This document shows, one piece after another, positions 1-9,947 of a DNA stretch of 48,711 bases. This DNA comes from an uncultured Arenicella sp. (GTDB lineage Bacteria; Pseudomonadota; Gammaproteobacteria; Arenicellales; Arenicellaceae). Under the pieces are notes generated by a model, which was not told the origin of the DNA, did no database searches, and was given only the letters and a program-made list of their open reading frames with translations. The position numbers and the translations under genes were made by a program. The DNA is taken from assembly GCA_937974565.1 (NCBI GenBank), contig CALJWL010000049.1, positions 1 to 48,711 on the forward strand, read 5' to 3'. The first letter of the stretch is position 1. Every line of letters begins with the position of its first letter.

Positions 1-402
1 TAAAGTTATAACTACAATATAGGCTATTTTCGCAATCAAGCTTAACTGTACGAAAGTGCACTTATTGAAAACATTTCTACTATGATGATGACTCACTTAA
101 TTCGTCCATTTTTTTAAGGTTTAACCCCCCATCTTTCAGACGGGCAGCTTTAAGCTAATAGTTGCATCCGGTGTAAATATTTTGTTGTGTTTATGATCAG
201 AAAATATTAGTCAGTTTAGTCAAGGTATTTGTATCCAAATAGACCGACACTGTATAGACACGATTAAAAAGTCGAAAACACGATTAGATTTATTTTATTC
301 GTCTTTTGAAACTTATATATTGAAACAATACTTCGTGTAACAACCATACATCATGTCTAAAGCCATAAGGGAGCTGTGTAAAATAAAGTCAATGCATTTG
401 CG
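1..402. other. AT-rich non-coding left flank
   Basis: No convincing ORF is visible in this stretch. It is distinctly AT-rich compared with the housekeeping genes to the right. A purine-rich run (AAGGGAG, about 367-373) lies roughly 30 nt before the ATG at 403, too far to act as its ribosome-binding site. Confidence 0.5.
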
Positions 403-828
403 ATGAGTAGACCCAGATCACCCAGTTCAGCTCGAAATTCTAGTAGCCCAACACGTCACCGTTCGGCGAGTACAGGAGATGTGCGTAGAACAATATCTCA
501 ATCAACTCATGGTTTGACCTTAGGTCAGCAGCGTGGATTAAATGCTAGAGCGGAAATTTTGCAGGCCAGAGCAAGGCCACAACAAACCATGCAAGCCGGT
601 CAGGCGAGAGGCTTGGCTGTGATGTTCGCTCGCAGGATTGGCGAGACAAACCCACAGCAATTGCGCGGAGATGTAAATAGATTTGCCAGAGCAAGTGGGC
701 ATAATACCAATGTTGCTCAAAACGCGGTGCCTAATCAACATTTTTTAGGTGGCGAAGTAAGGCGTGTGAATGCGATGCAAAATGCTGGGCATACAGTGAC
801 AGTGGAGGGGCTAATTTGCGTGAGATAA
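403..828 (+). CDS. unrecognised Arg/Ser-rich protein, 5' part of a probably frameshifted gene
   Basis: I do not recognise this 141-residue product. The first ~35 residues are Ser/Arg/Pro-rich and look disordered; the rest is polar, Gln/Arg/Ala-rich and probably helical, with no signal peptide or membrane segment. The ATG at 403 has no clear Shine-Dalgarno sequence. The ORF ends just after a G4 run (807-810), and its last eight or so residues look unrelated to the rest. One additional G in that run would join it smoothly to the next ORF, giving a single product of about 230 residues. I therefore treat it as the 5' portion of one gene that is frameshifted, mis-sequenced or uses recoding. The AT-rich flank suggests an accessory locus. 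Confidence 0.5.
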   Translation: MSRPRSPSSARNSSSPTRHRSASTGDVRRTISQSTHGLTLGQQRGLNARAEILQARARPQQTMQAGQARGLAVMFARRIGETNPQQLRGDVNRFARASGHNTNVAQNAVPNQHFLGGEVRRVNAMQNAGHTVTVEGLICVR

Positions 829-1088
829 TTCGTGGTACTGCCAATGGACCCGGCGCACCTAACTTGGATACATTTATGGTGCCCCGACACGCGCTAGTTC
901 ACTCTAATACGCTCGAACATCACGGACGTAGGGTGTCGTATAGCGATGGAAATTTTAATATTAATTTTCGCGGTGCAATGGGTCAGGCTCGTCAGGAACA
1001 TGAGCGTTTATATTACGGTGACAACCTGAACCGATATAGGGTTGGAAGGGAAACCAATTCGTATCGTAATACTGGCGGCGGCGGATAA
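816..1088 (+). CDS. unrecognised protein, 3' part of the same probably frameshifted gene
   Basis: This 90-residue frame overlaps the previous ORF by 13 nt. As a separate gene it would have to start at a TTG inside the end of ORF 1 with no Shine-Dalgarno sequence. Read upstream in this frame, the codons continue sensibly to the G4 tract at 807-810 (Gly-Ala-Asn-Leu-Arg-Glu), which is what a -1 shift there would produce. The product is rich in Asn, Arg, His and Tyr, contains two HG/HH-type turns (ALVHSNTLEHHGRR), and ends in a short Gly tail. No family is recognised. It could be an independent translationally coupled gene, but the C-terminal half of a frameshifted gene is more likely. Confidence 0.45.
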   Translation: MREIIRGTANGPGAPNLDTFMVPRHALVHSNTLEHHGRRVSYSDGNFNINFRGAMGQARQEHERLYYGDNLNRYRVGRETNSYRNTGGGG

Positions 1089-1472
1089 CACCTCTATCTC
1101 TATTCGACTAGGGTTTGTTGAGAGTTGTGCTTGAAAGTATGCGGCAGATTAGCAAACTGGTAAAATTGTGATGACACACCAACAATAATACCAGCTTGCC
1201 ATGCCTCGATTAATGTTCAACGATGAGCGATGACCAAAGCTAAGAACAATCGTGCTTGAATGCGGCATTACCACAAGCCTAGCTTGAGGCTTATGGTTGA
1301 AGGCGTGTTAGCTTTAGCTTGTGGATTTCTATGGCTTCCCATGTGAACCCTCAACAGGTCTTGGCAAAAATTGAATTTAATTAAGCAATATCAATGACAT
1401 ACCTATTCATTAGGGTTGACTAAGTAAACTTGTATTCAAAATACCAAAGTCTATCGCTGCCAGAGTAAATTC
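1089..1472. other. intergenic stretch with a long-loop inverted repeat
   Basis: No gene is supported here. The clearest structure is CCACAAGC (1271-1278) facing GCTTGTGG (1317-1324). Inside it lies a competing smaller hairpin, AAGCCT (1275-1280) with AGGCTT (1287-1292). The two stems share bases, so they cannot form together. No U-tract follows, so I do not call it a terminator. Confidence 0.35.
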
Positions 1473-2369
1473 TTACAATCTTCGCAAACCTAAACGGGGT
1501 TTGAATTCGTATAACACCAGCCCGGCGCAAACCAGAATAGCGCCATAATACACATTGGCGATAACAGGCTCATTGTTGACTAGCGCGCCTAATGTCAAGG
1601 CTGTGATTGGGGTGACTAAGCCAACCAGCGAAATTTTGCTGGCACTCACCCTCTTTAACAGAAAATAGTAAAGTGTAAAGCCAATACCACTGCCAAATAC
1701 GCCAAGGTAAATAATGGCGTATATTGCCGAGCCAGAGAATTCAGCGGAGAACCCCGGCGCTACTAAGTAAGCGGTTATCGCAAACAAGGGTAGGGCGACG
1801 ATCAAACTTCCGGCGGTAATTTGCAAGCCGGAAATCGATTGATCTTTGACGAGCTGTCGCGAGTAAACCGAAGCGGCTGATGTGATGGTCACTGCCATAG
1901 CCGAATAAGCCAAGCCAATGATAGAGGCGTCTTCAAACTTTAGGCCTGCGGAAAATACCAAACCTAAGCCTGACAGGCCTAAAATCAAGCCAACCAATCG
2001 TGTGGGAGTCAATTTTGATTCCGGTTCAACCGTGGCGGAAATCACGCCTGTGATTAGAGGCGACAAACCGAATACCACGGCCACCCAACCACTGGGAATC
2101 AGCTGTGCCGACGAATAAAAAAGTACGGTGCCTAAGTATATCGATACGCCACCAACGAAATAAATACGTTTGGCTGCACTGTTTATCGGTAATTTCCCTT
2201 GAGTCAGTAATGCCAGCACCACACAAAAAACCACGCCGATGATCATGCGGTAGAATACGCTGGTCATAGGTGCCCCATCCGAACTCCACTGTATGGCAAG
2301 GGGCGTTGTTGTCCAGACCACTAATACCGTGAAGAAGGCTAAAGGCACGCTGAGTTTTTCAAGGTTCAT
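1473..2369 (-). CDS. EamA/DMT-family inner-membrane transporter
   Basis: A protein of about 298 residues with ten hydrophobic segments arranged as two five-helix halves, the usual layout of EamA (RhaT/YdcZ-type) exporters of the drug/metabolite transporter superfamily. Typical features are the early WTTTPLAIQWSSDG segment at the end of the first helix, the FYRM segment, and the second-half LVGLVTPITALTLGAL loop. I start it at the ATG whose complement is 2367-2369, because the longer frame (to 2465) would run through the upstream terminator and add a non-hydrophobic N-terminus. A GGAAA sequence lies about 7 nt before this ATG. It is read leftward, behind the valS terminator, so it is probably its own unit. 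The substrate cannot be deduced; amino acids or metabolites are the usual cargo. Confidence 0.85.
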   Translation of the reverse strand: MNLEKLSVPLAFFTVLVVWTTTPLAIQWSSDGAPMTSVFYRMIIGVVFCVVLALLTQGKLPINSAAKRIYFVGGVSIYLGTVLFYSSAQLIPSGWVAVVFGLSPLITGVISATVEPESKLTPTRLVGLILGLSGLGLVFSAGLKFEDASIIGLAYSAMAVTITSAASVYSRQLVKDQSISGLQITAGSLIVALPLFAITAYLVAPGFSAEFSGSAIYAIIYLGVFGSGIGFTLYYFLLKRVSASKISLVGLVTPITALTLGALVNNEPVIANVYYGAILVCAGLVLYEFKPRLGLRRL

Positions 2370-2463
2370 ATTGTTTTTCCATACTTGAATTTCGAGTTTT
2401 AGGCATGTGACATAAAAACGGGTGTGTAATGCTGGTTGTTCTTTTCTGATTTTTATTAAAGCC

Positions 2464-2501
2464 AAAAAAAAACCGCAGCCTGTTCGGGGTGCGGTTTTTT
2501 T
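2464..2501 (-). terminator. rho-independent terminator of the pepA-holC-valS operon
   Basis: A 12-bp perfect stem (AAAAAAACCGCA, 2466-2477, with TGCGGTTTTTTT, 2490-2501) can be extended by inner C/G pairs. Read leftward it ends in a run of U after the GC-rich stem. It lies about 170 nt past the valS stop and about 100 nt before the EamA start. It can function in both directions, but only the leftward direction has a gene that needs it. Confidence 0.85.
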
Positions 2502-2667
2502 GTTTAAGCAATGTAGCTAAGCATCAAAACACGCAACACGGGCGCAGACACACGGCCGTGCGTTTTACGAGCGTAATCCAACCGCCAGCCACTACAGCCA
2601 AGGTTGTTAATAATGTTGATGCTTTGTTCATGATTCGAGTGTGTAGTATATCGAGACCTAAAGTCAA

Positions 2668-5451
2668 TCACTCTTTTTGTAAAAATGCCTGCATGCGCTC
2701 TATTTGTTGCACCAAGGTCTTTTTAGTGGACTCCGCATCGCTGAGCTGCTGCTGTGCCTTCGCGATAACGGCCTCGGGCGCTTTATCCACGAAGGCTTTA
2801 TTACTCAGGCGCCCCGACACACCGGCGATGTCTTTCTCGGCTTTCTCTAGCTCTTTATTCAATCGTTGAATCTCGGCATTGGCATCAATAAACGACCCCA
2901 ATGGAATTAAGACCTGCATGTCGCCAACAATCGCTGTTGCTGATTCTGGTGTTTCATCGCCGTCGGTCAACACCGTAATCGACTCGAATCGGCCAAATTT
3001 TAATAAGTAAGCTTGGTAGGCCGACACATTGGCCATGGCTTTGTCATCCGCGCCCTTGAGTAATATAGGCAACGCCTTGCTTGGGCTGATGTTCATTTCA
3101 CCACGAATATTGCGTACGCCAGTGATGACCGCCTGAACCCAATTCATTTCATTAACGGCGCTGTGATCAATTTTTGATTGGTCAGTGATGGGGTAACGGC
3201 AATTCATAATCGTATCGCCATCCACTGCCGCCAAAGGTTTTACCTGCTGCCACAACGCTTCGGTGATAAATGGCATGATTGGGTGCAACAGTCGCAAGGT
3301 GGTTTCTAAGACTCGAACCAAGGTGCGACGAGTGCCACGTAACTGGGTTGGTGAAGCGGCGTCATCGTTCAATACGATTTTGGTAAGCTCCACATACCAG
3401 CTGCAATATTCATCCCAAACAAAGCTGTAAAGGTTTTGCGCAAGTTGGTCAAAACGATAATTTTCAATTTGTTCAACCGCGCCTTTCTCCACTTCTTGTA
3501 AGCGTGAGATAATCCATTTATCGGCCAAGCTTAAGTCATAATCACCAGCGTTCTGGCCACAGTCGTGGCCCTCGGTATTCATTAATACGTAGCGCGAGGC
3601 ATTCCACAGTTTATTGCAAAAATTTCGATAACCCTCTACACGAGCCAAATCAAATCGAATGTCCCTACCCAAGGTGGCTTGGCTGGCGAACGTAAAACGT
3701 AAAGCGTCGGTGCCGTAAGATTCAATTCCATCTGGAAACTGCTTGCGAGTTTGTTTTTCGATCTTGGCGGCCATTTTAGGCTGCATCAACCCTTGGGTAC
3801 GTTTGGTAACCAAACTTTCTATGTCGATGCCATCAATCAAGTCAATGGGGTCGAGTACATTGCCTTTTGATTTCGACATTTTGTCGCCTTCTTGATCGCG
3901 CACCAAGCCGTGAATGTACACTTCTTTAAACGGCACTTGGCCCGTGAATTTCAGGCCAAACATGATCATTCTGGCCACCCAGAAAAAGATAATATCAAAG
4001 CCGGTTACCAATACGTTGGTTGGGTAGTATTTATTCAGATCGGGTGTTTTCTCTGGCCAGCCTAAGGTTGAGAATGGCCAAAGCGCAGACGAAAACCAGG
4101 TGTCAAGCACGTCGTTGTCTTGGCTGAGTACGGCCTCTGCGCCCGCCTTTTCTTGCGCTTCTTTTAAACTCCGCGCGACGAACACGTTGCCGTCTTGATC
4201 GTACCAAGCCGGTATGCGATGGCCCCACCATATTTGGCGAGAAATACACCAATCTTGGATGTCGTTCATCCAGTTATAATAGGTGTTACTCCAGTTTTCT
4301 GGCACGAATTTAATATCGCCGTCTTCCACAACTTTTATGGCTTCTTTGGCCAAGGGTTCAACTTTCACATACCACTGATCCGTTAAGTAAGGCTCGATAA
4401 CAGAACCGGTACGATCGCCACGTGGCACCATCAGTTTGTGGTCTTTAGTGTCCTCAAGCAGGCCGGCGGATTCTAGGTCGGCGACTATTTTTTTACGGGC
4501 CTCAAAACGATCCAGGCCATGATAGGGTGACCCGTCCAAGTCGATTGCCGCATTAACATCCAATACATTAATGAGTGGTAAGTCATGGCGCTGACCAACC
4601 TCATAATCATTGAAATCGTGCGCAGGTGTAATTTTGACGCAACCTGAACCAAATTCGGGGTCGGCATGATCGTCAGCAATAATCGGTATTTGTCGGTCAG
4701 TGAGCGGCAGGTTCACTGTTTTGCCGATAAGGTGTTGGTAGCGCTCATCGCTGGCATTCACGGCAACGGCGGCGTCACCCAACAAGGTTTCAGGGCGCGT
4801 AGTGGCCACCACTAAGTGCGTGCTTGGGTCATCGGTGAGTGGGTAACGCAAATGCCAGAGAGAGCCATTTTCTTCCGTTGATTCAACTTCCAAATCAGAG
4901 ACCGCCGTGTGCAGCACTGGGTCCCAATTAACCAAGCGTTTGCCCCGGTAAATAAGCCCTTCGTCATACAGGCGAACAAACACTTCCTCAACGGCTTCAG
5001 ATAAGCCTTCGTCCATCGTGAAGCGCTCGCGCTCCCAATCAATGGCCGCGCCCATGCGACGAAGTTGCTTGGTGATGGTGCCGCCAGATTCTGCTTCCCA
5101 CTCCCAAATTTTTTCGATGAATTGTTCTCTGCCCAAGTCGTGGCGCGAGATGTTGTCCGCAGCCAGACGGCGCTCAACCACCATTTGTGTGGCAATGCCC
5201 GCGTGATCGGTCCCCACTTGCCAAAGGGTTTGGTCGCCTTTCATACGGTGGTAACGTGTTAGCAAATCCATGATGGTGTCTTGAAATGCGTGCCCCATAT
5301 GCAGACTGCCTGTGACGTTGGGTGGAGGAATCACAATGCAGTAAGCGGAGTCTGCTTCGCGCGCGGCGAAGGCATTGTTGCTTTCCCAAGTCTGGTATAT
5401 GGCTTGTTCTATTTTAGATGGCTGATACTGGTTATCTAGTGCGTTTGACAT
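2668..5451 (-). CDS. valS: valyl-tRNA synthetase
   Basis: Class I aminoacyl-tRNA synthetase that charges tRNA-Val in the cytoplasm, using ATP and hydrolysing mischarged Thr-tRNA-Val. The HIGH-type signature appears as [13 protein letters not shown] near the N-terminus and the KMSKS loop as KMSKSKGN. Between them is the long CP1 editing insertion (conserved [10 protein letters not shown]), then the anticodon-binding helical domain, and finally a coiled-coil arm rich in Lys/Glu at the C-terminus, as in bacterial ValRS. I prefer the ATG at 5449-5451 (927 residues), which aligns with the usual N-terminus. An in-frame TTG at 5523 would add 24 residues without better ribosome-binding support. It is the last gene of a leftward pepA-holC-valS operon, the common gammaproteobacterial arrangement. 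Confidence 0.97.
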   Translation of the reverse strand: MSNALDNQYQPSKIEQAIYQTWESNNAFAAREADSAYCIVIPPPNVTGSLHMGHAFQDTIMDLLTRYHRMKGDQTLWQVGTDHAGIATQMVVERRLAADNISRHDLGREQFIEKIWEWEAESGGTITKQLRRMGAAIDWERERFTMDEGLSEAVEEVFVRLYDEGLIYRGKRLVNWDPVLHTAVSDLEVESTEENGSLWHLRYPLTDDPSTHLVVATTRPETLLGDAAVAVNASDERYQHLIGKTVNLPLTDRQIPIIADDHADPEFGSGCVKITPAHDFNDYEVGQRHDLPLINVLDVNAAIDLDGSPYHGLDRFEARKKIVADLESAGLLEDTKDHKLMVPRGDRTGSVIEPYLTDQWYVKVEPLAKEAIKVVEDGDIKFVPENWSNTYYNWMNDIQDWCISRQIWWGHRIPAWYDQDGNVFVARSLKEAQEKAGAEAVLSQDNDVLDTWFSSALWPFSTLGWPEKTPDLNKYYPTNVLVTGFDIIFFWVARMIMFGLKFTGQVPFKEVYIHGLVRDQEGDKMSKSKGNVLDPIDLIDGIDIESLVTKRTQGLMQPKMAAKIEKQTRKQFPDGIESYGTDALRFTFASQATLGRDIRFDLARVEGYRNFCNKLWNASRYVLMNTEGHDCGQNAGDYDLSLADKWIISRLQEVEKGAVEQIENYRFDQLAQNLYSFVWDEYCSWYVELTKIVLNDDAASPTQLRGTRRTLVRVLETTLRLLHPIMPFITEALWQQVKPLAAVDGDTIMNCRYPITDQSKIDHSAVNEMNWVQAVITGVRNIRGEMNISPSKALPILLKGADDKAMANVSAYQAYLLKFGRFESITVLTDGDETPESATAIVGDMQVLIPLGSFIDANAEIQRLNKELEKAEKDIAGVSGRLSNKAFVDKAPEAVIAKAQQQLSDAESTKKTLVQQIERMQAFLQKE

Positions 5452-5583
5452 GCTAACAGGTTTGCTAAAGCGTAAAATGGTTGGTGGTCGGCTCAGTTCT
5501 TGGGTTGGCTTTTTCGTAGTCAAGAAGCCGATTATAAGGATGGAATTATAAGTTGTTTGAGCGTGTTAAGCAGTAACAATTCA

Positions 5584-6027
5584 TCAGAGTTCAATATTAT
5601 GCATTTGAAGTTCAAAGCCTTCGGTTTTATAACTTTTATAACGAGCCCGGCCCGCGGCTTTTGAGTTATCGTCGGCTTCCACAATTTCAGCTATTCGCGC
5701 AAAGTGGTGATTGAACATAGGGATGTCGTTCGCTAGATTGATTAACACATCATAATCGCGTGCTAACACGGCCTGACTGACCGTGTTATGCGAACCAATA
5801 TGAACGTTGGATGGCGGGCGCTTCTCACTGAGATCATCGTGCGCTAAGAAGCTGACGTCTGAGTAAGTCCACATGACTTTATCCAAACTCTCCGTGCTTT
5901 TTTCATTGTCAGTAACCACCAACGCTCTCATTCCCGAGCGCTGGAGTTTATTGGCCAGACGACTGGCCAATTTGTATTTCGCATCGTGTACCTGATTACT
6001 GATCAGATAAAAATCCACTTGTTTCAT
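5584..6027 (-). CDS. holC: DNA polymerase III chi subunit
   Basis: A 147-residue product matching HolC in length and pattern: an N-terminal QVDFYLIS beta strand, a helical LASRLANKLQRSG stretch, and the late DVLINLANDIP strand-loop typical of chi. Chi pairs with psi (HolD) in the clamp-loader assembly and binds single-strand-binding protein, linking the replicase to SSB-coated DNA. It sits between pepA (39 nt gap to the pepA stop) and valS, the conserved operon order, and this context supports the call as much as the sequence does. Confidence 0.93.
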   Translation of the reverse strand: MKQVDFYLISNQVHDAKYKLASRLANKLQRSGMRALVVTDNEKSTESLDKVMWTYSDVSFLAHDDLSEKRPPSNVHIGSHNTVSQAVLARDYDVLINLANDIPMFNHHFARIAEIVEADDNSKAAGRARYKSYKTEGFELQMHNIEL

Positions 6028-6066
6028 CGTTAGTCAACTTTCCTGCCAGCTGAATTGGCGCAGCGC

Positions 6067-7554
6067 CTAACAGCGGTCAATTAAATATTGAGTCAGAATC
6101 GGCACCGCCCGTCCGCTGGCTTTCTTGCCTGCGGCTCCTCCCCAAGCCGTACCCGCAATGTCCAAGTGAGCCCAACGGAATTTTTCTGTAAAGTAAGATA
6201 AAAAGCAGGCTGCGGTGATGGTGCCTGCGGTCGGGCCACCGATATTAGCTAGGTCTGCATAATCACTTTTAAGCTGTTTTTTATACGTTTCTTTGATGGG
6301 CAACTGCCAAGCATGATCGAGGCTGGTGTTACCTGCCGCTAACAGATCGTCAACCACGCCTTGGTCATTGCCCATAACGCCAGCAGTCTGGTGCCCTAAA
6401 GCCACAATCACGGCCCCTGTTAGAGTCGCAATATCAATCACCGTTTGAGGTTTAAAACGTTCGGTGTAAGTCAATGCATCACAAAGAATTAGACGGCCTT
6501 CGGCGTCGGTATTTAATATTTCGATGGTTTGCCCTGACATGCTTGTGACCACATCACCGGGTTTATTGGCGATGCCATCGGGCAGATTTTCTGAACTGGG
6601 TATCACGCCAATGACATTAATTGGCAACTGCATTTCAGCTACCGCCAGGAGGGTGCCAAAGACACTGGCTGCACCGCACATGTCGTATTTCATTTCATCC
6701 ATCTTACCGGCCGGTTTCAGTGAGATGCCACCGGCGTCGAAGGTTAAGCCTTTACCGACCAGTGCATGAGGGGCTTCCTTTTTGTTTTTTGCGCCTTTGT
6801 ATTCCATCACAATTAATTTGGCTGGCTCTCGGCTGCCTTTGCTGACCGACAATAGTGAACCCATGCCGAGTTCGGACATGTCTTTTTCACTCAAGACTTT
6901 GATTTTCAATCCATGGGATTTCCCCATTTTCTTTGCCTGATTAGCCAAATACGTTGGTGTGCAAACATTGCCTGGCATGTTGCCCAGATTTTTCGCTAAG
7001 TCTTTACCGCTATTAATAGCATGACCGATGCCTGCGCCTTTCTTAGCGGCCGATGCTTGTTTGCGATCGGCACAGCAGAGCGTTAACTTGAGGTCTTTAC
7101 TGGCTTTAGGGCCGCGAACGGACTTGGGCTGCATAATGTATTGGTACTGAGCATCACCGAGGGATTCAACTAAGTGACGTGCAACGGTTTCCATGTCGCT
7201 TTTGGCTACCAGAGCGTTCAAATCAAAGGTGATGTCCAATAGACCGGCTTGTTTGATGGCTTTGGCTAAGCCATCAAACAAAGATCGAATGTCTTCGGTG
7301 TTCATTTTCTTATCGTCACCCGTGCCAACTAACATTAAGCGCTTACCGCCTATGCCTTCTGGGGCAAGTGCCGTGGTGATTTGGGACTGCGAGGCATCAA
7401 ACTGTTCGGCATCTTGAAGACGGTTAATTAAGCCCCCAGTTGCCGTATTTAACTCGCTTTGCTGAGTGCCTAATTTCTTTGCGGGCTTGAATGCGACCAC
7501 TAAACAATCGGTTTTGAGTGCTAAGTTAAGGCTGCTTTTTATTTGTATTTTCAT
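6067..7554 (-). CDS. pepA: leucyl aminopeptidase (M17 family)
   Basis: Cytosolic hexameric dimanganese/dizinc aminopeptidase that removes N-terminal residues, Leu preferred, from peptides. The M17 signature NTDAEGRL is intact, as are the lysine- and metal-bearing VGKGLTFDAGGISLKP segment and the MKYDMCGAA segment that follows it. The length of about 495 residues is normal. The start is ambiguous. An AGGAG ribosome-binding motif (complement of about 7569-7573) lies 3 nt before a TTG at 7566 and about 14 nt before the ATG at 7554, so neither spacing is ideal; I use the ATG. The gene leads the leftward operon with holC and valS and is divergent from lptF. In E. coli PepA also acts as a DNA-binding protein, but nothing here tests that. 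Confidence 0.95.
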   Translation of the reverse strand: MKIQIKSSLNLALKTDCLVVAFKPAKKLGTQQSELNTATGGLINRLQDAEQFDASQSQITTALAPEGIGGKRLMLVGTGDDKKMNTEDIRSLFDGLAKAIKQAGLLDITFDLNALVAKSDMETVARHLVESLGDAQYQYIMQPKSVRGPKASKDLKLTLCCADRKQASAAKKGAGIGHAINSGKDLAKNLGNMPGNVCTPTYLANQAKKMGKSHGLKIKVLSEKDMSELGMGSLLSVSKGSREPAKLIVMEYKGAKNKKEAPHALVGKGLTFDAGGISLKPAGKMDEMKYDMCGAASVFGTLLAVAEMQLPINVIGVIPSSENLPDGIANKPGDVVTSMSGQTIEILNTDAEGRLILCDALTYTERFKPQTVIDIATLTGAVIVALGHQTAGVMGNDQGVVDDLLAAGNTSLDHAWQLPIKETYKKQLKSDYADLANIGGPTAGTITAACFLSYFTEKFRWAHLDIAGTAWGGAAGKKASGRAVPILTQYLIDRC

Positions 7555-7616
7555 GGCGATCAGCAAATGCTCCTATATATTTTGTTAGTCTTTCGCTTAT
7601 TGCGAATATTGCTTGC

Positions 7617-7622
7617 TACAAT
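7617..7622 (+). promoter_or_regulatory. possible -10 element for lptF-lptG
   Basis: TACAAT lies in the pepA/lptF divergent intergenic region about 110 nt before the lptF start. No good -35 hexamer is seen at 16-18 nt upstream, so this is a weak candidate. Confidence 0.25.
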
Positions 7623-7729
7623 GCGCGGCTTTAGGGGATTATAGCGCTTTGCGCTGCGCGCGAATACACACGGTTTTAGCCGGCAGCTAAACCCCTGTTT
7701 TGGGTTGATACCATAACTTCTACAACATT

Positions 7730-8842
7730 GTGATAATAAACCGATCTTTCATTACTGAAGTGTTGCGCACGGCCTTAGCCGTCACGTTCGTCATCATTTG
7801 CATATTCCTTGTTTCTAGAGCGATGGGCTTTTTAAGTCAGGCCGCCGAAGGGGTGATTCCAGTCGAGGCCGTTGCCAGTTTGGTGGGGTTGAAGTTAATT
7901 ACTTACCTTGATGTGTTGCTGCCTTTACTGTTTTACATAGCGTTGATTATGGTGTTGAACCGCTGGTACGCTGATCAAGAAATTGCGGTGCTGGCCAGCG
8001 CTGGGATTGGTATCACCTATTTTTTAAAGCCGTTAGGCATGCTTTGTTTGGTATTAACAGGGGTGGTTGCGTTTTTTTCTTTTTATTTGACACCACTGTC
8101 GGCGGCCAGCGCTTATGCCTTAGAGGCTGAATACCGCCAAAGTAACGAAGTGTCTGGGGTAATCACGGGCCGTTTTACCGAAGTTAAAGGTGGTAATGGC
8201 GTGTATTTTGTCGAAAGCTACAATCGTGAAACTGGAAACTACGAAAACGTTTTTGCTTATCTTGCTTCATTTGAGCGCGAAGGAGTGGTTGTGTCGCAAA
8301 AAGCCTATCGCACGGAAGATGAAAAAACCCAAGATCAATTTTTAGTGTTGGTTAACGGCTCTCGATATGAGGGCAACCCCGGTTCCCCAGATTACCGCGT
8401 GATCGATTTTGAGACTTACGCATTGCGCATAGAACCTAAAACACGTAAAAAGTTGTCTTACCCCATAAAGGCATTAAGTAACAGCGAATTAAAGAGTTCC
8501 GATGATCCGCGTAAGTTAAGTGAGTGGTATTGGCGAGTGGCCAAGGTGTTTACCTTGCCAATATTGGCTTTGTTTGCTTTAGCGTTGAGCCACGTTGATT
8601 CGCGTCGTGGCAAATCAACGGGGTTGATTATGGCGTTTTTGGTTTTTTTGACGTACTCACAATTACTTGCTTACACCGTCACGTTTGTAAAAAAAGGGCA
8701 GGTTGGTGATGGCACAGTGATATGGGTAGTGCATTTTACCTATTTCATTTTGGCGTGTTATTGTTTGTATCGGCGTAATTTTAATTTGCCCATGTTGCCT
8801 GAAATTTCCTTTCGGTCTAAAAGAGTGAAAGCGGAGGCGTAA
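7730..8842 (+). CDS. lptF: LPS export ABC transporter permease LptF
   Basis: Inner-membrane permease that with LptG and the ATPase LptB extracts lipopolysaccharide from the outer leaflet of the inner membrane and feeds it to the periplasmic LptC-LptA bridge. The 370-residue product has the YjgP/YjgQ layout: three hydrophobic segments in the first ~120 residues, a large periplasmic beta-jellyroll-like domain (about 125-265), and three more membrane segments. The start MIINRSFITEVLRT matches the conserved amphipathic N-terminus, which fixes the unusual GTG start despite the lack of a strong ribosome-binding site. lptG follows after one nucleotide. Confidence 0.95.
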   Translation: MIINRSFITEVLRTALAVTFVIICIFLVSRAMGFLSQAAEGVIPVEAVASLVGLKLITYLDVLLPLLFYIALIMVLNRWYADQEIAVLASAGIGITYFLKPLGMLCLVLTGVVAFFSFYLTPLSAASAYALEAEYRQSNEVSGVITGRFTEVKGGNGVYFVESYNRETGNYENVFAYLASFEREGVVVSQKAYRTEDEKTQDQFLVLVNGSRYEGNPGSPDYRVIDFETYALRIEPKTRKKLSYPIKALSNSELKSSDDPRKLSEWYWRVAKVFTLPILALFALALSHVDSRRGKSTGLIMAFLVFLTYSQLLAYTVTFVKKGQVGDGTVIWVVHFTYFILACYCLYRRNFNLPMLPEISFRSKRVKAEA

Positions 8843-8843
8843 A

Positions 8844-9914
8844 ATGCGAATACTGGACCTTTATATCGGTAAAATTTTGGTCAGCCATGTTTTGGTGACC
8901 GTGATGGTGTTGCTGGGCTTATTTACTTTTGTGGACTTCGTGGGTGAGCTGGGCGACCTTGACAAGGGCGGTTATGGAATATTACAGGTGTTCCAATACG
9001 TGGTGTTGGGAATTCCCAAGTCACTTTATGAAGTTTTTCCAATAGCCGCATTGATAGGCTCTATACTGGGTCTTTCTGTTTTAGCGCGCGATTCTGAATT
9101 GGTTGTGATGCGTGCAGCGGGCATTTCAATACAGCGTATTGTATTGTCGGTCAGTAAAGTCGGTCTAATATTAGCGTTGGTTTCAATGATATTGGGCGAA
9201 GTGGTGTCTCCGTACACCGAAACCAAGGCTGAACAAATTCGACTCAATTCTATCCAAAGCAGCATACGACAGAAAGACGATAGAGGCGTATGGATGAGGG
9301 ATGAAAATAACTACGTCAACATCGGGGAGGTGTTACCTAACCTCACCTTATTGAATATTAAAATTTTTGAGTTTGACGAACGAAATTTTTTACGTTTCTT
9401 ATCGACGGCTGAAGAAGGTGAGTATCAGTTCGATAACAAACGTTGGTTGCTTAAGGGCTTGCGTCGCACCATGATTGATGACGACAGTTCGGCGGCTGAT
9501 GAGGTTAATGCCGCTTACTGGGCGACCGAAGTAGAACCACAAATCTTAAGTTTGTTTCGAATTGAGCCAGAGCAACTTTCTTTATGGCAGTTAGATCAGT
9601 ACATCACTCATTTGGAGTCGAATAAGCAAGACACCGGAAAATACGATTTGGTGTTTTGGTCGAAAATTGTGGCGCCGTTTGCCACCATCGCAATGCTGAT
9701 ACTGGCGGTGCCATTCGTGTTTAAAGAAGCGCGCAGTGGTAATTTAGGCCGTAGTTTGTTCTTTGGCATCATGATTGGTTTGGCTTTCTTTATCATGAAC
9801 AAAGCCTTTGGTTTTTTTGTCAGTATATTCAGTATTCCACCATTGCTGGGAGCCGCGTTGCCAACCATATTGGTGTGCGTCTTAGCTGTGACCATGATGC
9901 GGCGAATTGTCTGA
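8844..9914 (+). CDS. lptG: LPS export ABC transporter permease LptG
   Basis: Partner permease of LptF in the LptB2FG complex. The 356-residue product shows the characteristic N-terminus (MRILDLYIGKILVSHV), six membrane segments flanking a periplasmic domain of about 140 residues, and the conserved ELGDLDKGGYG loop after the first helix. The PFVFKEARSGNLGRSLFFG stretch at the start of the second membrane half is also typical. The ATG follows the lptF stop by one base, with an AGCGGAGGCG ribosome-binding sequence inside the end of lptF, so the two are translationally coupled. Confidence 0.95.
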   Translation: MRILDLYIGKILVSHVLVTVMVLLGLFTFVDFVGELGDLDKGGYGILQVFQYVVLGIPKSLYEVFPIAALIGSILGLSVLARDSELVVMRAAGISIQRIVLSVSKVGLILALVSMILGEVVSPYTETKAEQIRLNSIQSSIRQKDDRGVWMRDENNYVNIGEVLPNLTLLNIKIFEFDERNFLRFLSTAEEGEYQFDNKRWLLKGLRRTMIDDDSSAADEVNAAYWATEVEPQILSLFRIEPEQLSLWQLDQYITHLESNKQDTGKYDLVFWSKIVAPFATIAMLILAVPFVFKEARSGNLGRSLFFGIMIGLAFFIMNKAFGFFVSIFSIPPLLGAALPTILVCVLAVTMMRRIV

Positions 9915-9947
9915 CTGATTTTAGCCTCTTCAGCGAAGGCCGTCATT

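Noticed and set aside
2370-2465. Longer EamA start at 2465
   Set aside because: The extra 32 codons run through the valS terminator and are not hydrophobic; the ATG at 2369 has a ribosome-binding sequence.
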